This document shows, piece after piece, positions 48,424-57,878 of a stretch of DNA of 64,000 nt. The position numbers and the translations under genes are program-made. The DNA comes from Pseudomonadota bacterium (GTDB lineage Bacteria; Pseudomonadota; Gammaproteobacteria; Burkholderiales; Burkholderiaceae_C), in the NCBI GenBank assembly GCA_023387335.1, contig JAEWIF010000013.1:30196-94195 (forward strand), given 5' to 3'. The notes beneath the pieces are model-generated. The model ran no database searches and was not told where the DNA came from. It saw only the letters and a list, made by a program, of their open reading frames with translations. Each line of letters opens with the position of its first letter. Within the stretch, counting starts at the first letter, position 1.

Positions 48424-48957
48424 ATGAAAGTCGTCGGATTCGCCGGTTACTCCGGCTCGGGCAAGACCACGCTGATCGAGCGGCTCATCCCCGCGCTCAA
48501 GCTGCGAGGCCTGCGCGTCTCGGTGGTCAAGCATGCGCACCACAGCTTCGACATCGACACGCCGGGCAAGGACACGCACCGCCACCGCGATGCGGGCGCT
48601 TTCGAGGTCGTGGTCGCGTCGAATCGCCGGCTGGCCCTGATGCGTGAATTCGAGCAGGAGGCCCAGCTCACCGTGCACCAGCTGATCGCCGAGCTGTACG
48701 ACGGCGTGGACTGGGTCATCGTGGAAGGCTTCAAGCAGAGCAACCTGCTCAAGGTCGAGGTCTGGCGCGCCGAGTCCGAGAAGCCCGCGCGCTATCCCGA
48801 CGACGACTTCATCGTGGCCATCGCCACCGACGCGCCCGCGCGGCTGCCCGAAGCAACCCTGCGGCCCGTGCTGGACCTGAACGATCCCGATGCGCTGGCG
48901 CAGTGGCTGGTCGAGAATGGCCACCGTTTCGAGTACGACCCGGAGATGTATTCGTGA
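48424..48957 (+). CDS. mobB: Molybdopterin-guanine dinucleotide biosynthesis protein MobB
   Basis: P-loop GTPase-like adaptor of 177 residues that assists MobA. Walker A is GYSGSGKTTLIERLIP; HAHHSFDIDTPGKDTHRHRD and VDWVIVEGFKQSNLLKVEV are family hallmarks. Its stop overlaps the GTG of moeA. Confidence 0.93.
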   Translation: MKVVGFAGYSGSGKTTLIERLIPALKLRGLRVSVVKHAHHSFDIDTPGKDTHRHRDAGAFEVVVASNRRLALMREFEQEAQLTVHQLIAELYDGVDWVIVEGFKQSNLLKVEVWRAESEKPARYPDDDFIVAIATDAPARLPEATLRPVLDLNDPDALAQWLVENGHRFEYDPEMYS

Positions 48958-50177
48958 GCTCGCGCCCCCCGCTGCGACCGCTGGACGAGGCCCTGGCCGA
49001 GCTGCTGGGCCAGGCCCGGCCGCTGGCGGGCGAAGAGCGCGTCGCCACCTTCGACGCCGACGGCCGCGTGCTGGCGCAGGACCTGGTGTCGGCGCTGCAT
49101 GTCCCGCCGCAGGACAACAGCTCGATGGACGGCTACGCGGTGCGGCGTTCCGAGATCCCCGACGAGGGCGTGGTGCTGCCGGTCAGCCAGCGCATCGCGG
49201 CAGGCCACCCGGCCCAGCCGCTGCAGCCCGGCACGGTGGCGCGCATCTTCACCGGCGCCCCGGTGCCCGAGGGCGCCGACGCCATCGTGATGCAGGAATA
49301 CGCCGAGCCGGTGGGTGAATCGGCGGTGCGCATCCAGACCGTGCCCAGCCCGGGCCAGTGGATCCGCCGCGCGGGCGAGGACGTCAGCCGCGGCGCCGTC
49401 ATCCTGCGGCGCGGCCGTCGGCTCGACCCCGCCGCCTGCGGTCTCGCCGCGGGCATCGGCAGCGGCACGGTGCCGGTGGCGCGCCGGCCCAGGGTGGCGC
49501 TGTTCTCCACCGGCGACGAGCTGGTGATGCCCGGCACCGTGCCGCCGGAGCGCATGCCGCCGGGCGCCATCTACAACTCCAACCGCTTCTTCCTGCGCCA
49601 GCTGCTGGCGCGCTGTGGCTGCGAGGTGGGCGACCTGGGCATCGTGCCCGACGACCGGCAGGCGACCATCGAGGCGCTGCGCACGGCGGCCCGCGACCAC
49701 GACGTCATCCTCACCAGCGGCGGCGTCTCGGTCGGCGAGGAGGACCACATCAAGCCGGCCGTGCAGCAGCTCGGCTCGCTGGACCTGTGGCAGATCGCCA
49801 TGAAGCCGGGCAAGCCGTTCGCGTACGGCCGCGTCGCGGACGCGCATTTCCTCGGCCTGCCGGGCAACCCGGTGTCCAGTTTCATCACCTTCCTGCTGCT
49901 GGTGCGGCCGTTCCTGCTGAAGCTTCAGGGAGCGACCGAACTCGCGCCCGCCGTGCTCTCGCTGCGCGCCGACTTCGACTGGAAGGCCGACAAGCGCCGC
50001 GAATTCCTGCGCGTGCGCCGCAACGCCGAGGGCGGCCTCGAGCTGTTCCCCAACCAGAGCTCGGGCGTGCTGACCTCCACCGTCTGGTGCGACGGCTTCG
50101 TCGACAACCCGGCCAACCAGTCCATCGCGCGCGGCGACACCGTGCGATTCCTTCCCCTGGCGGAGCTGCTCGCATGA
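48954..50177 (+). CDS. moeA: Molybdopterin molybdenumtransferase MoeA
   Basis: Inserts molybdenum into adenylylated molybdopterin. The 407-residue protein shows QDNSSMDGYAVRRSEIP, ARIFTGAPVPEGADAIVMQE, FSTGDELVMPG, YNSNRFFLRQLLARCG, SGGVSVGEEDHIKPAV and LPGNPVSSFITFLLLVRPF. GTG at 48954 overlaps the mobB stop (GTGA) and is preferred over an upstream in-frame ATG at 48903; the moaD start overlaps its stop. Confidence 0.95.
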   Translation: MSSRPPLRPLDEALAELLGQARPLAGEERVATFDADGRVLAQDLVSALHVPPQDNSSMDGYAVRRSEIPDEGVVLPVSQRIAAGHPAQPLQPGTVARIFTGAPVPEGADAIVMQEYAEPVGESAVRIQTVPSPGQWIRRAGEDVSRGAVILRRGRRLDPAACGLAAGIGSGTVPVARRPRVALFSTGDELVMPGTVPPERMPPGAIYNSNRFFLRQLLARCGCEVGDLGIVPDDRQATIEALRTAARDHDVILTSGGVSVGEEDHIKPAVQQLGSLDLWQIAMKPGKPFAYGRVADAHFLGLPGNPVSSFITFLLLVRPFLLKLQGATELAPAVLSLRADFDWKADKRREFLRVRRNAEGGLELFPNQSSGVLTSTVWCDGFVDNPANQSIARGDTVRFLPLAELLA

Positions 50178-50425
50178 AGGTGCAACTGCGTTATTTCGCG
50201 TCCGTGCGCGAATCCATGGGCCGCGGCGCCGAGGAGCGGCAGACCGCGGCCGGCAGCTTGGTCGCGCTGCGCGACGAGCTCATCGCGCTGGGCGAGCCCT
50301 ACGCGCAGGCGCTCGGCGCCGGCAAGGCGGTGCGCATGGCGCTCGACCAGGTGATGGCCGACGGCGACGCGCCGCTGCGCGAAGGCGCGGAAGTCGCGTT
50401 CTTCCCGCCCGTCACCGGAGGCTGA
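50174..50425 (+). CDS. moaD: Molybdopterin synthase sulfur carrier subunit MoaD
   Basis: Ubiquitin-fold sulfur carrier of 83 residues: MKVQLRYFASVRESMG at the start and VAFFPPVTGG at the end, with the C-terminal Gly-Gly needed for thiocarboxylation. Coupled by 4-base overlap to moeA and one base from moaE. Confidence 0.95.
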   Translation: MKVQLRYFASVRESMGRGAEERQTAAGSLVALRDELIALGEPYAQALGAGKAVRMALDQVMADGDAPLREGAEVAFFPPVTGG

Positions 50426-50426
50426 G

Positions 50427-50900
50427 ATGGCCGGCCCGCGCGTGGCGATCCAGACCGCCGACTTCGACGTCGCGGCGGAACTCGAGGCGCTGCGCCGCCA
50501 CGACCATCGCGTCGGCGCCGTGTGCAGCTTCGTCGGCACCGTGCGCGGCGCCGAGGGCGAGGTGCTCTCGATGGAGCTGGAGCACTACCCCGGCATGACC
50601 GAGAAGGCGATCGAGGCCATGATCGACGAGGCCCAGCGCCGCTTCGACATCTTCTCCGCGCGCGTCGTGCACCGCGTGGGCCTCCTGATGCCGGGCGACC
50701 AGATCGTGCTGGCCGCCGTCACCTCGTCCCACCGCGGCCAGAGCTTCCAGGCCTGCGAATTCCTGATGGACTACCTGAAGACGCAGGCGCCGTTCTGGAA
50801 GAAGGAGCGCACGCCGCAGGGCGAGCAGTGGGTCGATGCGCGCGTCAGCGACGACGCGGCCCTGGCGCGCTGGGGCATCCGCGCCGGCAACGCCGGCTGA
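50427..50900 (+). CDS. moaE: Molybdopterin synthase catalytic subunit MoaE
   Basis: Catalytic partner of MoaD, 157 residues: GAVCSFVGTVRGAEGEVLSMELEHYPGM in pieces, IDEAQRRFDIFSARVVHRVG, and the catalytic lysine region YLKTQAPFWKKERTPQGEQWV. Last gene of the alaA-to-moaE run; it meets the convergent MarR gene after one base with no terminator visible. Confidence 0.96.
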   Translation: MAGPRVAIQTADFDVAAELEALRRHDHRVGAVCSFVGTVRGAEGEVLSMELEHYPGMTEKAIEAMIDEAQRRFDIFSARVVHRVGLLMPGDQIVLAAVTSSHRGQSFQACEFLMDYLKTQAPFWKKERTPQGEQWVDARVSDDAALARWGIRAGNAG

Positions 50901-50901
50901 G

Positions 50902-51393
50902 TCAGCTCTCCTGCGCCGGCGGCACGAAGGCCGCGCGGGCCTCGTCTTCCAACTCGCCTGTCAGCAGCTGCAGCAGTTGCAGCAGTTGCGTCTGCTGCTC
51001 GCGGTCCAGCGGCGACATCAGGCGGCGGTAGGCGCGCTCGGCGGGGCGCTGGGCGTTCTCCAGCATCTGCGTGCCGACCTCGGTGAGCTGCACCGACACG
51101 TTGCGGCGGCCGGCCGTGGACTCGCGCTCCACCAGCCCGCGCGCCTCCAGGCCGCGCAGCACGCGCAGCACCGTCACCTTGTCGAAGCCGAGCGCGCGCG
51201 CCAGGCTGGACTGGCCGAGCCCCGGATGCGCCTGCAGCACCGTCAGCACGCCGAACTGCGCGGGCGTGAGCTGCAGCTCGCGGCATTCGTCCTCGAACAC
51301 CGCGGCGGAGATCTGGTGCGCCCGCCGCAGCAGGAAGCCGGGTCGGGCGTACAGGCGTGAGAGGGGTGCGCGGGGCTTCTTGGACGGGGGCAC
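50902..51393 (-). CDS. MarR-family transcriptional regulator
   Basis: Winged-helix regulator of 163 residues: FLLRRAHQISAAVFEDEC, LTPAQFGVLTVLQAHPGLGQ, the recognition helix FDKVTVLRVLRGLEARGLV and wing ERESTAGRRNVSVQLTEVG. The start is uncertain: a GTG at 51393 (VPPSKKPRAPLSRL) fits the family, while the frame stays open to 51516. Target unknown; a gene remnant lies just upstream on the opposite strand, perhaps what is left of its regulated operon. Confidence 0.87.
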   Translation of the reverse strand: MPPSKKPRAPLSRLYARPGFLLRRAHQISAAVFEDECRELQLTPAQFGVLTVLQAHPGLGQSSLARALGFDKVTVLRVLRGLEARGLVERESTAGRRNVSVQLTEVGTQMLENAQRPAERAYRRLMSPLDREQQTQLLQLLQLLTGELEDEARAAFVPPAQES

Positions 51394-51479
51394 GGCTCGG
51401 TGGAGTGCAGGCTCGGCTAGGGATGCGTGGATTGTGCCTCGCGCCTGGACGGTTCCATCATGGTTAGCATGCGAACTGA

Positions 51480-51572
51480 CGGGCAGGCCTCCATGCCGCG
51501 CGTTTCCCGACGTCACCTGACGCCGACCGCTGGGCGCAGCTGATCAAGTCGCGCGGCATCACCTCGGAATGA
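51480..51572 (+). pseudogene. Possible remnant of a Bug/TctC-type substrate-binding protein
   Basis: The only readable product is the tail ADADRWAQLIKSRGITSE-like: frame 51480-51572 ends in DRWAQLIKSRGITSE and a TGA, which strongly resembles C-termini of periplasmic Bug/TctC receptors (pattern RWxxxIKxxGI). Upstream the frame hits a stop at 51477-51479 and has no receptor similarity. Best explained as the end of a deleted gene; a chance match cannot be excluded. Confidence 0.4.
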
Positions 51573-51588
51573 GCAGGGCTGGAAATTC

Positions 51589-52167
51589 CTAGTTGAGGTA
51601 GCGCGGCCGTTCGCCGAGCGCGTCGGCCTCGCCGCCTTCGGCCACGCGCTGGGTCGGCGCGGCGAAGGGTTCCCGCCACTGCGAGCGGGCCAGGGCCTGT
51701 TCCAGCAGGTGCAGGAAGCCCTGGGTCAGCCGCTGGTCCATCTCGACCTGGAAGCCGCGCGGCTTGTCGCCGCCGGCCACCGTGGCGCGCTCGTTGAACG
51801 ACAGGCGCAGGCGGCCGTTGGCCAGCGGCGCGGCGTCCACGTCGGTCACCACCAGCGGGTCGCTGCCGAGCGGCAGGTTGGGCTTGTCCTCGTAAGGCGT
51901 GTCGAAGTCGGCCTTCTGCAGGAACTCCTCCTTGCGGAACTCGGTGAGCATGCGCCGCAGTTCCTCGTCGGTGTCGGCGAGCGCGGCGCCGCCGGCTTCG
52001 TGGCGCAGCAGTTGCTCGGTCTGCAGCTTGTTCAGCAGCGGCCACAAGGCCACCATCAGGCGGCGGGTGAGCCACAGGCGCATCTCCTCGCCGCCGGTGC
52101 TGCTGACGCGCAGCAGGAGGCGGTCCTGTTCGGACTGGTAGGTCACCGACAGCTGGTGGATCTGCAT
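51589..52167 (-). CDS. Conserved hypothetical protein
   Basis: Soluble protein of 192 residues, not recognised by family name. It begins MQIHQLSVTYQSEQDRLLLRVSS with strand-rich sequence, then EEMRLWLTRRLMVALWPLLNKLQ helix, a charged middle and LRLSFNERATV and QRLTQGFLHLLEQAL near the end. It lies divergent from clpB. The pattern of a heat-shock neighbour is not enough to assign function. Confidence 0.75.
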   Translation of the reverse strand: MQIHQLSVTYQSEQDRLLLRVSSTGGEEMRLWLTRRLMVALWPLLNKLQTEQLLRHEAGGAALADTDEELRRMLTEFRKEEFLQKADFDTPYEDKPNLPLGSDPLVVTDVDAAPLANGRLRLSFNERATVAGGDKPRGFQVEMDQRLTQGFLHLLEQALARSQWREPFAAPTQRVAEGGEADALGERPRYLN

Positions 52168-52223
52168 GACGGGATTCTAGAAGCCCGGGCGAGCGCACCG
52201 ATGAGCGCTTCACCGCCGGTAAC

Positions 52224-52253
52224 CCTTGAAAACCTGGGGCCAAGCCTAAGCTT
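52224..52253 (+). promoter_or_regulatory. Candidate heat-shock (sigma-32) promoter of clpB
   Basis: CCCTTGAAAA (about 52223-52232) matches the sigma-32 -35 box (CTTGAAA) well. The -10 region CCTAAGCTT (52245-52253) is only a weak match to CCCCATNT at acceptable spacing. ClpB is a classic sigma-32 target, which supports the call. Confidence 0.5.
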
Positions 52254-52277
52254 GCATGGAACGGAGAGATTCATCCC

Positions 52278-54902
<2,625 letters not shown>

Positions 54903-54925
54903 TCGCGGGATTCCGACGACCGGAA

Positions 54926-54951
54926 GGGGCAAGCGGCCCGCCGCTTGCCCC
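54926..54951 (+). terminator. Terminator-like hairpin after clpB
   Basis: GGGGCAAGCGG and CCGCTTGCCCC form an eleven-pair perfect stem around CCCG, 24 bases after the clpB stop. The following TGTTCG is only weakly T-rich. Confidence 0.65.
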
Positions 54952-55011
54952 TGTTCGCCACCCGGGCGAAACTGGGCTTCGATTCATCCACATCCACTGC
55001 TCGAAACGCGA

Positions 55012-55290
55012 ATGCCCGCTCTGATCGCTTTCCTGTTGCGCCTGTTCGCCCTGGCCGCCGGCCTGGTGGCCGCCGCCGGCGTGCTGCTCGTCGGCTTCGT
55101 TGGCGCTGTCCTGTTCCTGCTCCACAGCGGCTGGGTCCGCCTGGGCGGCCGGCCCGTGTGGTCGTTCCTGCTGGCCGCACGCCGCCGCGGCTGGGCTTCG
55201 ACGGCTGAACGCGTGCGCCCGACGCCCGGCTTCGTGCCCCAGCGCGTGCGCGTGCCGGTGCGCGACGTCACCGACGTCGACCCCAAGTGA
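55012..55290 (+). CDS. Small membrane protein of unknown function
   Basis: Protein of 92 residues with a long hydrophobic stretch (residues 4-40, enough for one or two helices: LIAFLLRLFALAAGLVAAAG and LLVGFVGAVLFLLHS) followed by a basic tail ending VPVRDVTDVDPK. Not recognised. It starts 110 bases after clpB, beyond its hairpin, and ends 11 bases before the acuI ATG, so probably cotranscribed with acuI. Confidence 0.65.
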   Translation: MPALIAFLLRLFALAAGLVAAAGVLLVGFVGAVLFLLHSGWVRLGGRPVWSFLLAARRRGWASTAERVRPTPGFVPQRVRVPVRDVTDVDPK

Positions 55291-55301
55291 GGCCCGGCGC
55301 C

Positions 55302-56282
55302 ATGTTCAAGGCCCTCGTGCTGGACAAGGCGCCCGAATTCAGCGCCTCGTTGCGGGAGGTCGGCGACGAGTTCCTGCCCGAAGGCGACGTCACCGTCGAG
55401 GTGGCGTATTCCACGCTCAACTACAAGGACGCGCTGGCGATCACCAACCGCTCGCCCATCGCGCGCAACTGGCCGATGGTGGCCGGCATCGACGGCGCGG
55501 GCCGCGTGGTCGAAAGCTCGTCGCCGAAGTGGAAGCCCGGCGACCAGGTCGTGCTCAACGGTTTCGGCGTCGGCGAAGCGCACAAGGGCTGCCTGGCCGG
55601 CCGCGCCCGGCTGAAGGGCGACTGGCTGGTGCGGCTGCCCGCGCAGTTCACCGCGCGGCAGGCGATGGCCATCGGCACGGCGGGCTACACGGCCATGCTG
55701 TGCGTGCTGGCGCTGGAGCGCCACGGCCTGAAGCCCGGCGACGGCGACGTGCTCGTGACGGGTGCGACCGGCGGCGTGGGTTCCATCGCGGTGTCCGTGT
55801 TGTCCAGGCTGGGCCATCGCGTCACCGCGGCCACGGGCAAGGCCGCCGAGGAGAAATTCCTGCGCGACCTGGGCGCCAGCGCCGTCATCGATCGCGCCGA
55901 ACTCGCCTCACCCGGCAAGCCGCTGCAGAAGGAGCGCTGGGCCGCCGTGGTCGACGCCGTCGGCAGCCACACGCTGGCCAATGCCTGCGCGCAGACGCGC
56001 TACTACGGCGCGGTGGCCGCCTGCGGCCTCGCCCAGGGCATGGACCTGCCGGCCACGGTGGCGCCGTTCATCCTGCGCGGCATCAGCCTGCTGGGCGTGG
56101 AGAGCGTGATGGCGCCGATGCCGCTGCGCGAGCAGGCTTGGTCGCGGCTGGCCCGCGACCTCGACCCGGCGCGGCTCGAAGCGATCACCACCGAGATCCC
56201 GCTGGACCAGGCGATCGTGCACGCGCAGCGCTTGATCGCGGGGCAGGTGCGCGGCCGGCTGGTCGTCAATACGGGTGCTTGA
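55302..56282 (+). CDS. acuI: Acrylyl-CoA reductase AcuI / YhdH-family quinone oxidoreductase
   Basis: NADPH-dependent MDR reductase of 326 residues. AcuI hallmarks: STLNYKDALAITNRSPIARN, VAGIDGAGRVVESS, GDQVVLNGFGVGEAHKGCLA, IGTAGYTAMLCVLALERHGL, VLVTGATGGVGSIAV and ILRGISLLGVESVMAP. The family reduces acryloyl-CoA to propionyl-CoA and protects against acrylate. The ATG at 55302 is chosen over an in-frame GTG at 55287. Confidence 0.92.
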   Translation: MFKALVLDKAPEFSASLREVGDEFLPEGDVTVEVAYSTLNYKDALAITNRSPIARNWPMVAGIDGAGRVVESSSPKWKPGDQVVLNGFGVGEAHKGCLAGRARLKGDWLVRLPAQFTARQAMAIGTAGYTAMLCVLALERHGLKPGDGDVLVTGATGGVGSIAVSVLSRLGHRVTAATGKAAEEKFLRDLGASAVIDRAELASPGKPLQKERWAAVVDAVGSHTLANACAQTRYYGAVAACGLAQGMDLPATVAPFILRGISLLGVESVMAPMPLREQAWSRLARDLDPARLEAITTEIPLDQAIVHAQRLIAGQVRGRLVVNTGA

Positions 56283-56369
56283 TGGCCGAGCGAGCGGCGC
56301 GCGCGTAAACCCTGTGCGCCGGCGCGGCTGCGGTCGCGTTGAGGCAGTGGAAAGGCAGGTGTAGTTCTC

Positions 56370-56618
56370 ATGCTCGTCCAGCGCACGCCCATGTCCCCGC
56401 CCGAAGCCCAGGCCTTCGAGGCCGCCATCCGCGCCAGCGGCCGCGATCCCGAAGCCTTCAGGGCCCAGGTGTTCGAAGCCGCGGCCAACGACGACGAGTC
56501 CACGCCGCTGCGCCGGGTGCACGTGGTCACGCACCGCGCCGCCGCCCAGTACGACGCCAGCAACCATGAATGGACGGAGAACTTCGCGCGCCATCTCGCG
56601 CGCGGCTTCTTCGGTTAA
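56370..56618 (+). CDS. Conserved hypothetical protein
   Basis: Protein of 82 residues, not recognised; soluble, Ala-rich, with helix-forming PPEAQAFEAAIRASGRDPEAF at its start and a HEWTENFARHLARGFFG end. It follows acuI by 87 bases, and its stop overlaps the convergent DnaJ-domain gene by 4 bases. AGGCAG upstream of the ATG could serve as ribosome-binding site. Confidence 0.65.
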   Translation: MLVQRTPMSPPEAQAFEAAIRASGRDPEAFRAQVFEAAANDDESTPLRRVHVVTHRAAAQYDASNHEWTENFARHLARGFFG

Positions 56619-57043
56619 CGGCCGCTGAACTTGGCCGGTGCGGCCTGCGCCTGCGCGGCCACCGCCAGCGTCGGCAGGGCGGTGCGATAGAGCACCGTGC
56701 CCACCGTCCCCAGCGCGATCGCCATGGTCGCCGCCACCAGGCCCCAGGGCCACCCGGAAGCAAAGCGCGTCGGCTGCGCCGCGGCCACCGCGGCTTCCGC
56801 GCGGTTGCGCGCGTCGCGGGCACGCAGCCACTGGTCGTAGCTGGCGCGCCGCTGCGGGTGCGAGAGCACCGCGTAGGCCTCGTTGATCGCCGCCATGCGT
56901 TGCTGCGCGCCGGGGTCCTGCGGCAGCAGGTCCGGATGGTGGCGGCGCGCGGCCAGGCGATAGGCCTTGCGCAGCGTCTCGTTCCCCGCGCTGCTGGGGA
57001 TCCCGAGGAGGTCGTAGTGGCTGGGTTCGGCGGTTCTGGCCAT
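56615..57043 (-). CDS. J-domain protein with C-terminal membrane helix
   Basis: DnaK co-chaperone-like protein of 142 residues. The J domain spans about 7-75 (HYDLLGIPSSAGNETLRKAY) and contains the essential HPD (RRHHPDLLP). A transmembrane helix follows at about 100-118 (WGLVAATMAIALGTVGTVLY), so the J domain would be tethered at the inner membrane. The Gly/Phe and zinc domains of DnaJ are absent. The frame is open further upstream, but MARTAEPSHYDLLG is the natural start. Confidence 0.85.
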   Translation of the reverse strand: MARTAEPSHYDLLGIPSSAGNETLRKAYRLAARRHHPDLLPQDPGAQQRMAAINEAYAVLSHPQRRASYDQWLRARDARNRAEAAVAAAQPTRFASGWPWGLVAATMAIALGTVGTVLYRTALPTLAVAAQAQAAPAKFSGR

Positions 57044-57256
57044 CAATGTCGCGCGGCGCTTCGCGGCGTGTGCCGCTGCTCCTGAAAGTGTAGCTGCGAG
57101 CACCGCGCGACGGGAAGCGTGAAGAACTCGCGGGCCGCGTTGCGGCGGCGCATTTACAACACTCGCACGATCGCGCGGCACGCCCTGCGCGAAGCGGCGA
57201 CGTAGGACGGCGCCGACATTTGCTGGGCTGGCGACGAAGGCGTGAAACCCGGCGCC

Positions 57257-57262
57257 TAATAT
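57257..57262 (+). promoter_or_regulatory. -10-like box (TAATAT) before yfiR-type gene
   Basis: TAATAT lies 19 bases before the ATG at 57282, with GAGGGG as ribosome-binding site in between. The rest of the 238-base gap (57044-57281) shows no gene or clear structure. Confidence 0.45.
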
Positions 57263-57281
57263 CGCCGCTTTCGAGGGGACC

Positions 57282-57878
57282 ATGGAACCGATCCTTGCCA
57301 CATCGCCGGCCGTGGCGCTGCGGCACATCCTGCTCACGTACCGGCGGCTGTGGCTGCTGCTCGCCTGCTGCGCGTGGCAGGGACTGGCAGCGGCGGCGGC
57401 GCCGTCCCCGGAAAGCGAGAGCGCGGTCAAGGCGGCCTACCTGCATCGCATCGTCGGACTGGTGGAGTGGCCGCCCGGCAGCTTCCAGGCGCCGGACGCC
57501 CCGCTGGTGATCGCGGTCGCCGGCAACGAGGCGGTGGCGGACGACCTGGAGCAGTTCGCCGCGACCGGCCGGGGCGTCAGGGGCCGTCCCCTCGTCGTTC
57601 GCCGCCTTCGCGAAGGCGAGGCGCCTGTGGGCGCCCACGTGCTGCTGGTGGGCGCGGCCCGCGAGTCGCGCGTGCGCGAGCTGGCGTCGACCGCCGGGCC
57701 GCTGCTGGTGGTCACCGAGCAGGAGAACGGCCACCGCCTCGGCGGGGTGCTCAATTTCGTGATCGTGGGCGGCCGCGTGCGCTTCACGGCGTCGCTGCCG
57801 CAGGCCGATGCGCGCGGCCTGCGCCTGAGCGCACGCCTGCTGGAAGTGGCGCAGGCGGTGGAGGGACGCAGCAGATGA
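57282..57878 (+). CDS. YfiR family (DUF4154) periplasmic protein
   Basis: Periplasmic protein of 198 residues with an N-terminal signal sequence (hydrophobic LWLLLACCAWQGLAAAAA, about 23-40) and the YfiR core: AVKAAYLHRIVGLVEWPPGSF, LVIAVAGNEAVADDLEQFA, VLLVGAARESRVRELAS, LLVVTEQENGHRLGGVLNFV. In Pseudomonas YfiR represses the YfiN diguanylate cyclase from the periplasm. Here the coupled next gene (ATGA overlap) is a hybrid kinase with a YfiN-like sensor, so this protein probably controls that kinase (inference). Confidence 0.88.
   Translation: MEPILATSPAVALRHILLTYRRLWLLLACCAWQGLAAAAAPSPESESAVKAAYLHRIVGLVEWPPGSFQAPDAPLVIAVAGNEAVADDLEQFAATGRGVRGRPLVVRRLREGEAPVGAHVLLVGAARESRVRELASTAGPLLVVTEQENGHRLGGVLNFVIVGGRVRFTASLPQADARGLRLSARLLEVAQAVEGRSR

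Noticed and set aside
45658..48924. A 1088-codon open frame on the minus strand across hom, thrC and mobB, and similar giant frames elsewhere (for example 52143-54932 minus, 2143-5313 plus, 31109-33814 minus)
   Set aside because: They lie antisense to or out of frame with clear conserved genes, have composition typical of high-GC shadow frames (long His/Arg/Ala/Gly runs) and show no recognisable domain.
51394..51516. Longer start for the MarR regulator at 51516
   Set aside because: The extra 41 residues have no MarR similarity and read across the probable Bug-receptor remnant; the GTG at 51393 gives the usual family length.
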